From positions 231,227 through 295,226 of the forward strand of contig NZ_BFBP01000003.1 of NCBI RefSeq assembly GCF_003112695.1: a stretch of 64,000 nucleotides of DNA. Reading direction: 5' to 3'. Under the pieces are notes generated by a model. That model had not been told where the DNA came from. It saw only the letters and a list, made by a program, of their open reading frames with translations, and ran no database searches. Each line of letters opens with the position of its first letter. The stretch's first letter is position 1. The translations under genes were made by a program, and so were the position numbers. Below, piece after piece: positions 18,892-28,366 of the stretch. The DNA comes from Azospira sp. I13 (lineage in GTDB: Bacteria > Pseudomonadota > Gammaproteobacteria > Burkholderiales > Rhodocyclaceae).

Positions 18892-20115
18892 TCAGGTCTG
18901 GTCGAGGCCGAAAGTCTTGTGCAGGATGCGCACGGCCAGTTCCAGGTACTTCTCGTCGATCACCACGGAAATCTTGATTTCGGAGGTGGAGATCATTTGG
19001 ATGTTGATGCCTTCTTCGGCCAGGGTACGGAACATCTGGCTGGCGACGCCCGGGTGGGAGCGCATGCCGACGCCGACGGCGGAGACCTTGCAGATCTTGT
19101 TGTCGCCGACGATCTCACGGGCGCCGATGTGCTGCTTGACCTGCTCCAGGATGCCCTGAGCCTTGGCGAATTCGGCGCGGTTCACGGTGAAGGAGAAGTC
19201 GGTGGTGCCATCGTGGCCGACGTTCTGGATGATCATGTCCACATCGATGTTGGCTTCGGCGATGGGGCCCAGAATCTGGTAGGCGATACCGGGACGGTCG
19301 GGCACGCCCAGCACGGTCAGCTTGGCTTCGTCGCGGTTGAAGGCGATGCCGGAAATGATCGGTTGTTCCATGTTCTTGTCATCCTCAACAGTGATCAGCG
19401 TACCTTCCCCTTCATCCTGGAAGCTGGAGAGGACGCGCAGTTTTACCTTGTACTTGCCGGCGAACTCGACGGAGCGGATTTGCAGCACCTTGGAGCCGAG
19501 GCTGGCCATTTCCAGCATTTCTTCAAAGGTGATGGTATCCAGCTTGCGAGCTTCGGGGACGACGCGGGGATCGGTGGTGTACACGCCATCCACGTCGGTA
19601 TAGATCTGGCATTCGTCTGCCTTGAGGGCGGCGGCCAGGGCAACGGCGGAAGTATCGGAGCCGCCGCGGCCCAGGGTGGTGATGTTACCGTTCTCATCGG
19701 CGCCCTGGAAACCGGCGACCACGACCACGTTGCCTTCGGCCAGGTCCTTGCGCATGCGCTCGTCGTCGATCTGCAGGATGCGGGCCTTGGTAAAGGTGCT
19801 GTCGGTCAGCACGCGCACCTGGGCGCCGGTGTAGCTCTTGGCTTTCAGGCCTTCTTCCTGGATGGCCATGGCCAGCAGGCCGATGGTCACCTGTTCGCCG
19901 GTGGAGGCGATCACGTCCAGTTCCCGGGGAGAGGGGCTGGGGGAGATTTCCTTGGCCAGGCCGATCAGGCGATTGGTCTCGCCGGACATGGCGGAGGGAA
20001 CCACCACCACGTCATGACCCATGGCTTTCCAGCGGGCAACCCGCTTGGCCACATTCTTGATGCGCTCCGTCGAGCCCACCGACGTGCCGCCGTATTTCTG
20101 AACTATCAGCGCCAT
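18892..20115 (-). CDS. lysC: Aspartate kinase
   Basis: 407 residues, aspartokinase catalysing the first step of the Lys/Thr/Met pathway. The kinase domain starts [15 protein letters not shown], contains [16 protein letters not shown], and is followed by two C-terminal ACT domains (about 265-400) for feedback inhibition by lysine and/or threonine. Length and architecture match the alpha2beta2 class in which the ACT region can also be translated separately; I did not identify a strong internal start. The lysC-tRNA-Ser order is common in related betaproteobacteria. Confidence 0.95.
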   Translation of the reverse strand: MALIVQKYGGTSVGSTERIKNVAKRVARWKAMGHDVVVVPSAMSGETNRLIGLAKEISPSPSPRELDVIASTGEQVTIGLLAMAIQEEGLKAKSYTGAQVRVLTDSTFTKARILQIDDERMRKDLAEGNVVVVAGFQGADENGNITTLGRGGSDTSAVALAAALKADECQIYTDVDGVYTTDPRVVPEARKLDTITFEEMLEMASLGSKVLQIRSVEFAGKYKVKLRVLSSFQDEGEGTLITVEDDKNMEQPIISGIAFNRDEAKLTVLGVPDRPGIAYQILGPIAEANIDVDMIIQNVGHDGTTDFSFTVNRAEFAKAQGILEQVKQHIGAREIVGDNKICKVSAVGVGMRSHPGVASQMFRTLAEEGINIQMISTSEIKISVVIDEKYLELAVRILHKTFGLDQT

Positions 20116-20419
20116 TCGTTATCCAATTGAGCGGAGTAAGAAAACCCGAGATTCTAACCGAAGCCTTCCCGTAACAGTAGGGTGTTGGGCGGCAAAGACT
20201 AAGTGAAATCCCTTAGTGATTTTTTGATTCATGCCACTTGCAAATATATGTGAATGGCCTATACTTACGTACTATGACTTTGGTGATATGTTTTGGGTGT
20301 CTCGATATTCGGAGTCCAGAACATGGCCAGCAAGCAGTGAATCGCTTGTCATGGTTTGCCAGAGCAGATTGACAACCCAATTCAGAAATTCAGAATCCAA
20401 TATTCGAGAGGAACACACC
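20116..20419. other. Divergent lysC / XRE-gene intergenic region
   Basis: 304 bp, AT-rich. It holds the inverted repeat ACTAAG-N8-CTTAGT (20198-20217), close to the expected lysC promoter, and a sigma-70 promoter for the plus-strand gene with a leader of about 148 nt. The leader contains an imperfect direct repeat of TTCAGAA near 20380-20396. No small gene was identified. Confidence 0.45.
20238..20265 (+). promoter_or_regulatory. Sigma-70 promoter for the XRE-family gene
   Basis: TTGCAA (20238-20243), 16-bp spacer, TATACT (20260-20265). The predicted start near 20272 leaves a leader of about 148 nt before the ATG at 20420, unusually long for a 101-residue protein. Confidence 0.5.
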
Positions 20420-20725
20420 ATGAGCAACGTCAAATTGGTCGAAAAGATCGATCCCCGTGAAATCCGTCGCAAGCTGGGCCTGAACCAGCAGCAGTTCTGG
20501 TCCAAGATCGGTGTCACCCAGAGCGGTGGCTCCCGTTACGAAAGCGGCCGCAACATGCCCAAGCCCGTGCGTGAACTGCTGCGCCTGGTGCACGTGGAGC
20601 AGGTGGACATCCAGCGTATCAAGCGTGAAGACGTGGAAGTGATCGAGTACCTGAAGGCTTTCGAACCCGAAACCCTGAAGAACCTGAAGAAGACCGCCAA
20701 GGCCAAGCAAAAGAAGGCAGCCTGA
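20420..20725 (+). CDS. Small XRE-type helix-turn-helix DNA-binding protein
   Basis: 101 residues. A Cro/CI-type HTH spans about residues 12-60 (IRRKLGLNQQQFWSKIGVTQ then GSRYESGRNMPKPV). A basic C-terminal tail (LKNLKKTAKAKQKKAA) follows. The start is ATG 20420 behind GAGAGGAAC; an upstream in-frame extension lacks coding character. It has its own promoter and a strong terminator, and codon use is that of a highly expressed gene, unlike most XRE repressors. Its target is unknown. It could be a global or nucleoid-associated regulator (inference). Confidence 0.75.
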   Translation: MSNVKLVEKIDPREIRRKLGLNQQQFWSKIGVTQSGGSRYESGRNMPKPVRELLRLVHVEQVDIQRIKREDVEVIEYLKAFEPETLKNLKKTAKAKQKKAA

Positions 20726-20770
20726 TTGGTTCAGGCAAGCGGGGCGGCTATCGCTCCGCCGGTATTCCGG

Positions 20771-20796
20771 AAAGCCCCCGTTTCGGGGGCTTTTTT
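20771..20796 (+). terminator. Terminator of the XRE-family gene
   Basis: Stem AAGCCCCC / GGGGGCTT around a GTTTC loop, then six T residues (20791-20796). It lies 45 bp after the stop. Confidence 0.92.
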
Positions 20797-20966
20797 CTTT
20801 GGCCGGATGCCCCAATCTAGTGGGAAAAGTAAGGGCTGGCCCGGGTTTGCAACTTGTTGGGGCCGCAGGTAGTCTTAGCCGTCATACCCCAGCCATTTTC
20901 CCTGTTTACATTTTTTCCCATTCACTACCTGTTGGCGCCTGTTCATCGGCGATTGGAGGATTCTCA

Positions 20967-21662
20967 ATGCAACCCCAGTTTCAAGTAACCGGCGCTTCCG
21001 GTTCCATCACCCAGTCTGCGGCGCAGAACCGGGTGCTGCGCAATACCTACCTGCTGCTGGCCCTGTCCATGGTGCCCACAGTCATTGGTGCGGTGGTCGG
21101 CGTGCAGATGGGCTTTTCCTTTTTTGCCGGCAGCCCGCTGATCTCCTTCCTGCTCTTCCTCGGCATCGCCTTCGGCTTCATGTGGGGCATCGAGCGCACC
21201 AAGGACAGCGGTATGGGGGTGGTCCTGTTGCTGGGCTTCACCTTCTTCATGGGGCTGATGCTCTCCCGCATCCTCCAGGTGGCCCTGGGCTTCTCCAACG
21301 GCGGTTCCATGATTGCCATGGCGGCGGCTGGCACCGGTGCCATCTTCTTTACTCTGGCGACCGTTGCCACCGTGACCAAGAAGGATTTTTCCTTCATGGG
21401 CAAATTCCTCTTCATCGGCATGGTGGTGATCCTGCTGGCGGCCCTGGCCAATGTCTTCTTCCAGATTCCGGCCCTGGCCCTGACCATTTCCGCCGCCGCG
21501 GTGATGATCTTCTCCGCCTACATCCTCTACGACATCAGCCGTATCGTCACCGGCGGCGAGACCAACTATGTCGTTGCCACCCTGTCGGTGTACCTGGATA
21601 TCTACAACGTCTTCGTCAGCCTGCTGAACCTGATCATGGCCTTTACCGGCGAGCGCGACTGA
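20967..21662 (+). CDS. Bax inhibitor-1 / YccA family membrane protein
   Basis: 231 residues with seven predicted membrane segments, UPF0005/BI-1 family. E. coli YccA, a member, binds and modulates the FtsH protease; other members act as pH-sensitive calcium leak channels. The final helices contain ILYDISRIVTGGETNYV with the Asp pair region typical of the family. ATG 20967 is chosen because GGAGGA precedes it by 6 bases; a longer in-frame extension is rejected. Monocistronic, with a terminator at 21682. Confidence 0.88.
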   Translation: MQPQFQVTGASGSITQSAAQNRVLRNTYLLLALSMVPTVIGAVVGVQMGFSFFAGSPLISFLLFLGIAFGFMWGIERTKDSGMGVVLLLGFTFFMGLMLSRILQVALGFSNGGSMIAMAAAGTGAIFFTLATVATVTKKDFSFMGKFLFIGMVVILLAALANVFFQIPALALTISAAAVMIFSAYILYDISRIVTGGETNYVVATLSVYLDIYNVFVSLLNLIMAFTGERD

Positions 21663-21681
21663 TTACGTTGCTCCTGGATGC

Positions 21682-21716
21682 AAAAAGGGCGGCCTGATGG
21701 CCGCCCTTTTTATTTT
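21682..21716 (+). terminator. Terminator of the BI-1 family gene
   Basis: Stem AAAAGGGCGGCC (21683-21694) / GGCCGCCCTTTT (21699-21710) with a TGAT loop and T-rich tail. The minus strand is also A/T-flanked and may serve ihfB. Confidence 0.9.
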
Positions 21717-21787
21717 CTGTGTCCGGTATCGAAAATTTCGCCGGAAAGATTCGTTACCCGCAGGCGCGCCCCTCTGTCGCGGTGGGT

Positions 21788-22111
21788 TCAGGCTGCCTGA
21801 CGCAGCCGTTGCTCCCGAGCGGCGGTTTCTGCAGCTTCCTGGACCCGTTCCCGCAGTTCCTTGCCGGCCTTGAAATGAGGCACGTGCTTGGCCGGGACTT
21901 CGACCTGCTCTCCGGTCTTGGGGTTGCGGCCCTGGCGGGCGGGGCGGAAGTTGAGGGAAAAACTGCCGAAACCGCGGATTTCCACCCGGTCTCCCTGGGT
22001 GAGGGCTTCGGCAATGGCGTCAAGCATGAGATTGACGGCAAAGTCCACATCCTTGGTCGTCAGATGGGGAAGTTTGCCCGTCAGATCGGCTACGAGTTCG
22101 GATTTGGTCAT
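21788..22111 (-). CDS. ihfB: Integration host factor beta subunit
   Basis: 107 residues, HU/IHF superfamily with the IHF-beta signature [17 protein letters not shown] and [26 protein letters not shown]. It has a C-terminal tail slightly longer than E. coli IhfB. With IhfA it bends DNA at WATCAA-N4-TTR sites. One such site stands between the GlrR boxes at 43317-43329 of this window. The usual upstream neighbour rpsA is absent; rdgC lies upstream instead. Confidence 0.88.
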   Translation of the reverse strand: MTKSELVADLTGKLPHLTTKDVDFAVNLMLDAIAEALTQGDRVEIRGFGSFSLNFRPARQGRNPKTGEQVEVPAKHVPHFKAGKELRERVQEAAETAAREQRLRQAA

Positions 22112-22190
22112 AGGGTCCGATTTTAACCCGATTTGCGCCCCTCCGTCTCAAGAGGGGTGCGGATTCAGGGACTTATGGGGCTTGCGGGGC

Positions 22191-23093
22191 TTATTGCAGG
22201 GGTACTTCGCCGCCCAGGGCATCCACGACGGCAGGCAGCAGGCGGGAGAACTCGCCGCTCATCAGGGCGAAATCGGCCTCGAATTGCTCGGCCGCGTTTT
22301 CTGCCTGGCTTTCCGCTTCTTCCTTGACGATGTCGAGGAAGGCGACGCGCTTGATCTCCAGCTTGTCGGTGAGGATCAGGGAAACCCGGTCGCTCCAGGT
22401 CAGGGCCAGGCGGGTGGGCAGCTTGCCACCGGCGATGTGCTGGCGCACGTCGTCGCCCTCCAGGGTGTGGCGGACGTAGCGCACGGCGGATTTTTCTTCC
22501 ACCGGCGATTTCAGTTCGCAGTCCCGGTCGATGGTAAAGGCACCGGGGGCATCGCCGCCGGCCAGCCAGTCGGTCATCGCCGCCACCGGGGATTGTTCCG
22601 TGTTGAGGCGAGCGATGGGGAAGTCGTCCAGGGATTTGCCCAGCATTTCCAGCACTTCCTCGGCCTTCGAGGCATTGCTGGCATCCACCACCAGCCAGCC
22701 GCCGGTGGTGTCGATCCACACGCCGGTACGGCGGCGGCGGGTAAAGGCCCGGGGCAGCAGCTCGTCCCGTACCCGTTCCCGCAGTTCCTTCAGTTGCTTG
22801 CGGCCCACCGGATAGCCTTGCTGCACGGCCAGCTCTTCGGCCCGTTCCTGGGCCGTCTGGTTAACCACGGAGGAGGGCAGCAGCTTCTGTTCGACGGCCA
22901 GGGAGAGCAGCAGGAAAGGGCCTTGGGCGTGGGCCAGGGCCGGCTCGCCGGTGGGCGGTAGCCAGCCTTTGGTTTGCTGGTCCATGGGGCCACAGGGGTT
23001 GAAACGGTTACGTCCCAGCTGGTCTTCCAGGGCCTCGGGCTCGGGTTTCCAGCCTTGGGGCAGGCGATAGATTTGCAGGTTCTTGAACCACAT
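22191..23093 (-). CDS. rdgC: Recombination-associated protein RdgC
   Basis: 300 residues, start MWFKNLQIYRL typical of RdgC. The family forms a toroidal dimer that encircles double-stranded DNA and limits RecA filament activity. Recognisable segments are GWLPPTGE, LLPSSVVNQ and YPVGRKQLKELRE. It is preceded on the minus strand by the GGDEF-EAL gene, separated from it by a terminator, and followed by ihfB. Confidence 0.95.
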   Translation of the reverse strand: MWFKNLQIYRLPQGWKPEPEALEDQLGRNRFNPCGPMDQQTKGWLPPTGEPALAHAQGPFLLLSLAVEQKLLPSSVVNQTAQERAEELAVQQGYPVGRKQLKELRERVRDELLPRAFTRRRRTGVWIDTTGGWLVVDASNASKAEEVLEMLGKSLDDFPIARLNTEQSPVAAMTDWLAGGDAPGAFTIDRDCELKSPVEEKSAVRYVRHTLEGDDVRQHIAGGKLPTRLALTWSDRVSLILTDKLEIKRVAFLDIVKEEAESQAENAAEQFEADFALMSGEFSRLLPAVVDALGGEVPLQ

Positions 23094-23149
23094 GGGGAAT
23101 GGCCGGTGCTTGAAAAAGAGCCCGCCATTCTACGCGGAAAACCATGCGG

Positions 23150-23177
23150 AAAAACGCTGCCGCCACACCGTGGCGGC
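23150..23177 (-). terminator. Terminator of the first GGDEF-EAL gene
   Basis: Stem GCCGCCAC (23159-23166) / GTGGCGGC (23170-23177), loop ACC, followed on the minus strand by AGCGTTTTTCC. It lies just past the stop at 23184. Confidence 0.65.
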
Positions 23178-23183
23178 GCTTTC

Positions 23184-26063
23184 TCAAGCCTCCGTCGTGG
23201 CGGCCCCGGTATGGCTAGCGAACAACTCCTCCAACTGCTCTGCGGCCATGGGGCGGGCCATCAGGAAGCCCTGCATCTGGCTGCAACCCCGGGTATTGAG
23301 GAAGCTGCGCTGGGCCTCCGTCTCTACTCCCTCGGCGACAGTTGCCAGGCCCAGGTGGCGGGCGATGTCGATGATGGCCGTGGTGATGGCGGCGTCTTCC
23401 GCATCCTCTGGCAGATCCCGGATGAAGGAGCGGTCGATCTTCAGTTTGTCGAGGGAGAAGCGCTTCAGGTAGGCCAGGCTGGAATAGCCGGTGCCGAAAT
23501 CATCCAGGGCCAGGCCCACGCCCATGGCCTTGAGGCGGCTGAGGGTGGCGCTGTGGCGTTCGCCGTCTTCCATGAGCATGGATTCGGTCAACTCCAGTTC
23601 CAGCCAGCGGGGCGCCAGCCCGGATTCGGCCAGGGCCCCTTCCACCAGTTCCACCAGATTGGCCTGGCGGAACTGCACGGCGGAAATGTTCACCGCCACG
23701 GGAATCGGGGGCAGCCCCCGCTCCTGCCAGGCCTTCGCCTGGCGGCAGGCTTCCCGTAGCACCCAATGGCCGATGGGCAGGATCAGGCCGGTTTCTTCCG
23801 CCACCGGAATGAAGCGGTCCGGCCCCACCATGCCCCGTTCCGGGTGTTGCCAGCGCAGCAGGGCCTCGCACCCCACCAGGGCGCCGTCAGCCAGATCGTA
23901 CTGGGGCTGGTAGTGCAGCAGCAGTTCCTGGCGTTGCAGGGCCTGGCGCAGATCGTTTTCGATTTGCAGGCGCTGGGAAACCCGGGCGTTCATCTCCCGG
24001 GTAAAGTACTGGAAGTTGTTGCGGCCCTGCTCCTTGGCGCAATACATGGCGGCATCCGCATTCTGCAGCAGGGTAGCGCCGTCCTCCCCGTCCTCCGGGA
24101 AGAGGGAAATGCCGATGCTCGGCGTCACGGCCAGTTCGTGACCTCCGGCCAGGATGGGCTGGGCCAGGGTGGCCAGCAGCTTTTCCGCCACCGTGGCTGC
24201 TTGGGCCGGCGTCTCCAGGTCCGGCAGGAGGATGACGAACTCATCGCCCCCCAGGCGGCTCACCGTGTCGGTGGCACGCACGGCCAGAGTGAGGCGTTCG
24301 GATACCCGGCAGAGCACCTCGTCGCCGACGCTATGGCCGAGGGAATCGTTGATGTTCTTGAACCGGTCCAGGTCAATGAAGAGCACCGCCAGGTGGCCGC
24401 CGCTGCGCTTGGCCGCGGCGATGGCCTGGCTGGTGCGGTCCTGCAGCAGCACCCGGTTGGGCAGGTTGGTCAGGGCGTCGTACTCCGCCAGGTGGCGCAC
24501 CCGGGCTTCCGCCTGCTTGCGTTCGGTGATGTCGGAGAAGGCGGCGATGTGGTGGGTCAGCTTGCCGGCTTCGTCCCGCACCGTGCTGATGTTCAGCCAT
24601 TCGGGGTACACCGAGCCGTCCTTGCGGCGATTCCAGATTTCGCCGGACCAGGAGCCGTTCTCCTCCAGCAGCCGCCACATATGGCGGTAGAAATCCCGGT
24701 CGTGGCGGCCCGAGGCGAACACTGCCGGAGTCTGGCCGACGACGTCCTCCGGGGCGTAGCCGGTGATGCGGGTGAAGGCCTGGTTGACGGTGACGATGCG
24801 GTTTTCCGCATCGGTGATCACCATGCCCTCGTTGCCGCTCGAGAAAACCTGGGCCGAAAGCTTCAGCTGGCGGGCGTTTTCCACCAGCTGGGCGTTGCGC
24901 TTCTCGATGTCCTGCCGGTATTGCTGGAAGAGTCGGGCGATCCAGCGGGAGAAAAAATAGGAGAAGACCAGGGAGGTGGCCGCCGCCAGGGCCAGCACCA
25001 GCAGGGTGGTGCTGATGTGCTGGCGCACCCGGGCCTGCAGGGGCTCCCGCTGGCGGGCCAGGTCCTGCTGCAGGTCGTCCAGGTAAACCCCGGCCACCAG
25101 TACCCAACCCCAGGATTCCACGGGGCGGACAAAGGAGAGCTTGGGCTCCCGCTTGCCCGTAGCCGGGTTGAGCCATTCGTAGCGGGTCGGGCCGCCGCCC
25201 TGGCGGGCCAGGTCGAGAATCTGGGCCAGCACCTGGCGCTCGGCGGGGGAATCCACCGTCTCCTGGTTCTTGCCTTCCGAGCCCGGTGCCGAGGGGGAAA
25301 CGAGCACCTTGCCGTTTTCATGCAGTACCGCCAGATAGCCGTTGTTGCCGAAGCGCACCGAGCGTAGTCGCTCCAGGGCCTCCCGCTGCAGGTCCTCCTC
25401 CATCTTGTAGAGGTAGTCCCCGGCGCCGATGATCCAGCCGAAGGGCTCGAAGCGGCGCACGTAGGCGATCTTGTCGGCCATTTCCTTGTCATTGCCCGGC
25501 ACGTACCAGCGGTAGCGGGAATAGCCTTCGCCATGGCGGGCCGCGTCCATCAGGCCGCGCATGATGTAGTGGCCGGTATCGTCCTGGTTGTCGAGCAGGG
25601 AGCTGCCTTCCCGCTGGGGGGCGATGGGCAGCAGCACGCAGTTGCCGGCCAGGTCGTCCACGAAGAAATAGCCCCGTCCGTCGAAGAAGCGCAGGGGGCG
25701 CAGGGCTTCTGCCACCAGGCGGCGGACTTCCCGTTCCGGGCGCTTACCCTTTTCCTGGCGGTAAATGGCCTCCGCCATCTGGTAGGCCTGATCCACCTGG
25801 GCCTTCAGCTCGGCCTTGAGGACGGTTTCAGTGCGGGAGCGGACGTATTCCAGGTAATTGCGCTTGGCATCCACCTCCGCCTCCAGCAGGGATTGCTGCT
25901 GGGCCAGGGTTTCCTGCTCCAGGGCCTGCAAGCCGCTCTCGAAATCCCGCTCGTCCTGCAGGGTGAAGTGGATGCCCAGGCCCAGGGTGAACACCAGAAC
26001 CAGGGCCAGCATGCCGACGAGCTGGAGGCGAGAGAGGGATTTTTCGTTGATGGCCAGGGGCAC
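23184..26063 (-). CDS. Cache-PAS-GGDEF-EAL membrane c-di-GMP enzyme
   Basis: 959 residues. Membrane helix about 13-33, periplasmic Cache sensor (about 38-345, containing the YFFVDDLAGNCVLLP and GWIIGAGDYLYKME halves of a double Cache fold), second helix about 350-372, PAS (about 395-515), GGDEF (about 520-680) and EAL (about 695-945). GGDEF is intact, with an inhibitory RxxD (RATD) five residues before it. The EAL domain has EALLRW, DDFGTGYSSL and the later acidic residues. Both synthesis and breakdown of c-di-GMP are possible. The start is GTG 26063 with a poor ribosome site. Monocistronic, divergent from yoaA. Confidence 0.9.
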   Translation of the reverse strand: MPLAINEKSLSRLQLVGMLALVLVFTLGLGIHFTLQDERDFESGLQALEQETLAQQQSLLEAEVDAKRNYLEYVRSRTETVLKAELKAQVDQAYQMAEAIYRQEKGKRPEREVRRLVAEALRPLRFFDGRGYFFVDDLAGNCVLLPIAPQREGSSLLDNQDDTGHYIMRGLMDAARHGEGYSRYRWYVPGNDKEMADKIAYVRRFEPFGWIIGAGDYLYKMEEDLQREALERLRSVRFGNNGYLAVLHENGKVLVSPSAPGSEGKNQETVDSPAERQVLAQILDLARQGGGPTRYEWLNPATGKREPKLSFVRPVESWGWVLVAGVYLDDLQQDLARQREPLQARVRQHISTTLLVLALAAATSLVFSYFFSRWIARLFQQYRQDIEKRNAQLVENARQLKLSAQVFSSGNEGMVITDAENRIVTVNQAFTRITGYAPEDVVGQTPAVFASGRHDRDFYRHMWRLLEENGSWSGEIWNRRKDGSVYPEWLNISTVRDEAGKLTHHIAAFSDITERKQAEARVRHLAEYDALTNLPNRVLLQDRTSQAIAAAKRSGGHLAVLFIDLDRFKNINDSLGHSVGDEVLCRVSERLTLAVRATDTVSRLGGDEFVILLPDLETPAQAATVAEKLLATLAQPILAGGHELAVTPSIGISLFPEDGEDGATLLQNADAAMYCAKEQGRNNFQYFTREMNARVSQRLQIENDLRQALQRQELLLHYQPQYDLADGALVGCEALLRWQHPERGMVGPDRFIPVAEETGLILPIGHWVLREACRQAKAWQERGLPPIPVAVNISAVQFRQANLVELVEGALAESGLAPRWLELELTESMLMEDGERHSATLSRLKAMGVGLALDDFGTGYSSLAYLKRFSLDKLKIDRSFIRDLPEDAEDAAITTAIIDIARHLGLATVAEGVETEAQRSFLNTRGCSQMQGFLMARPMAAEQLEELFASHTGAATTEA

Positions 26064-26409
26064 GGCAAACGTAAGGGAAATTGGCAGAGGCGAATATTAC
26101 TATAGTTATATATTTGTATGGTATGCCTCGGCAGGGTATTCGTCAGGCTCCCTGGCAGGGCCTTGCCTGCCATACACGCTGGGTGTTCCGTCCATGCCCA
26201 CCGCCGCCGGGCCGCGCCGATGCCGGCCCGGGGGAGGGCGGCTGGCGGGCCATTGCCCCAGCGCCTGGCTATCTTCCTTATCTGGCGCCATTTCCGGGGC
26301 TGCTCCTGGGACCAGTCTCAGGGCCGGCCCGCAAGCTTTTGCCGGTGCGCCGCCGTCGGCGGCGGGCGGCTTTCTGGTAGCATTGGCAGCCTGTTTTCTG
26401 CCCGTCCCC
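26064..26409. other. Divergent region between GGDEF-EAL gene and yoaA
   Basis: 346 bp. An AT-rich island at 26095-26125 (TATAGTTATATATTTG) probably holds promoters for one or both genes. The remaining 280 bp to yoaA is GC-rich and could be read as an N-terminal extension, but that reading has no homologous character, and yoaA begins correctly at 26410. Confidence 0.45.
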
Positions 26410-28362
26410 ATGTCCGCTTCTCCCCAACTCGTTGCCGAAACCGCCGCCATTTTCGAGGCCGGCGGTGCCCTGGCAGCCAACATTCCCGGTTATCGCCCGC
26501 GCCAGCAACAGGTCGAAATGGCGGAGCGCATTGCTGCCGCCATGACGGCCTGCCACATCCTGGTGGCCGAGGCCGGCACGGGCACAGGCAAAACCTACGC
26601 CTATCTGGTGCCGGCCCTGCTTTCCGGCGGCAAGGTGATCGTCTCCACCGGCACCAAGACCTTGCAGGACCAGCTCTTCAACAAGGACATCCCCACTGTC
26701 CGCGCCGCCCTCAAGGCGCCGGTGAAGGTGGCCCTGCTCAAGGGTCGGGCCAACTACGTCTGCCCCTACCACCTGGATCGGGCCCTGCTGGATGGTCGTT
26801 TCCAGAACCGGGAGGATGTGTCCCACATCCAGAAGATTGCCCGTTTCGCCAAGGTCACCCGCAGCGGCGACAAGGCCGAATGCCTGGACGTGCCGGAGAA
26901 CGCCACGGCGTGGATGATGGCCACCTCGACCCGGGAAAACTGCCTCGGCCAGGAATGCCCCCACCACAAGGAGTGCTTCGTCCTGCAGGCTCGCAAGGAA
27001 GCCCTGGCGGCCGATGTCATCGTGGTGAACCATCACCTCTTCTTCGCCGACGTCATGCTCAAGGACGAAGGCATGGCCGAACTGCTGCCGGCCTGCAATG
27101 CGGTGATCTTCGACGAGGCCCACCAGCTGCCGGAAACCGCCACCCTGTTCTTCGGCGACAGCTTCTCCACCTCCCAGGTCCTCGATCTGGCCCGGGACGC
27201 CCGCAGCGAAGGCCTGGCCTCCGCCCGGGATTGCCTGGACCTGCAGGAAGCCACCCGCATCGTTGAAAAGGCCGCCAAGGACCTGCGCCTCACCGTACCC
27301 GTGGAACCGGCCCGCTACGCCTGGAGCCAGTTCGAAGGCAATGCCCCCTTCCTCGATGCCCTGAGCAATCTGGAAAAGGAACTTGAGCTGCTCAACGCCA
27401 TTCTGGAAAACCAGGCCGAGCGCAGCGAGGGCCTGGAGAACTGCTGGCGACGCAACGGCGAGCTGCTGCAACGCCTCGCCCAGTGGCGCCAGGAAGAGCC
27501 CGGCGTGGTGCGTTGGGGCGAAGCCTTCACCCATTCGCTGCAACTCAATTCCACCCCGCTAGACGTGGCCCGCCTTTTCCGCAAGCAGCTGGACGGCCAC
27601 CCCCGGGCCTGGGTGTTCACCTCCGCCACCCTGGCGGTGCAGGCGGATTTCAGCCACTACTGCAACGAACTGGGCCTCTGGGATGCCGAATCGGCCCGCT
27701 GGGAAAGCCCCTTCGACTACGGCCAGCAGGCCTTGCTCTACGCCCCGCAGGACATCCCCGATCCCAATCAGCCGGGTTTCACCGAAGCCGTGGTGGAGGC
27801 TGCCTGGCCCGCCCTCAAAGCCTGTGGTGGCGGCGCCTTCTTCCTGTGCACCTCGCTGCGGGCCATGCGTCGTACCCACGAATTGCTGGCCGCCAAGCTG
27901 GAGGACGAGGGCCTGGAGATGCCCCTGCTGCTCCAGGGCGAAGGCAGTAAGACCGAGCTACTGGAACGCTTCCGCCGCCTGGGTAACGCCATCCTGGTGG
28001 GCAGCCAGAGCTTCTGGGAAGGCGTGGACGTGCGCGGCGAAGCCCTCTCCCTGGTGGTCATCGACAAGCTGCCCTTCGCCCCGCCCGACGACCCGGTGCT
28101 GAAGGCCCGGGTGGAACAGCTGGAAAAGCAGGGCCGCAGCGCCTTCATGGAATATCAGTTGCCCCGGGCCGTGATCAACGTCAAGCAGGGCGCCGGCCGC
28201 CTCATCCGCGATGAGACAGATCGGGGTGTGCTGATGATCTGCGACCCCCGGCTCATCACCAAACCCTACGGCAAGCGCTTCTGGCGCAGCCTGCCGCCCA
28301 TGAAGCGCACCCGGGATTTGATCGAAGTCCTGGATTTCTACGCCACCCTGCAGCCCAATTGA
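26410..28362 (+). CDS. yoaA: DinG/YoaA family ATP-dependent DNA helicase
   Basis: 650 residues, XPD-like superfamily 2 helicase with a 5'-3' polarity and a 4Fe-4S cluster. Walker A is EAGTGTGKTYAYL; cluster cysteines occur at ANYVCPYH, ENCLGQECPHHKECF; the DEAH box is FDEAHQLPE; the C-terminal motif GAGRLIRDETDRGVL includes motif VI. YoaA helps resolve replication damage together with HolC in E. coli. ATG 26410 gives the family N-terminus. First gene of a run including an ATP-grasp-like gene (4-bp gap) and Moco genes. Confidence 0.9.
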   Translation: MSASPQLVAETAAIFEAGGALAANIPGYRPRQQQVEMAERIAAAMTACHILVAEAGTGTGKTYAYLVPALLSGGKVIVSTGTKTLQDQLFNKDIPTVRAALKAPVKVALLKGRANYVCPYHLDRALLDGRFQNREDVSHIQKIARFAKVTRSGDKAECLDVPENATAWMMATSTRENCLGQECPHHKECFVLQARKEALAADVIVVNHHLFFADVMLKDEGMAELLPACNAVIFDEAHQLPETATLFFGDSFSTSQVLDLARDARSEGLASARDCLDLQEATRIVEKAAKDLRLTVPVEPARYAWSQFEGNAPFLDALSNLEKELELLNAILENQAERSEGLENCWRRNGELLQRLAQWRQEEPGVVRWGEAFTHSLQLNSTPLDVARLFRKQLDGHPRAWVFTSATLAVQADFSHYCNELGLWDAESARWESPFDYGQQALLYAPQDIPDPNQPGFTEAVVEAAWPALKACGGGAFFLCTSLRAMRRTHELLAAKLEDEGLEMPLLLQGEGSKTELLERFRRLGNAILVGSQSFWEGVDVRGEALSLVVIDKLPFAPPDDPVLKARVEQLEKQGRSAFMEYQLPRAVINVKQGAGRLIRDETDRGVLMICDPRLITKPYGKRFWRSLPPMKRTRDLIEVLDFYATLQPN

Positions 28363-28366
28363 CCCC

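Noticed and set aside
21788-22111. Calling this gene HU
   Set aside because: The [16 protein letters not shown] and [15 protein letters not shown] segments are specific for IHF-beta; HU is encoded at 14925-15209.
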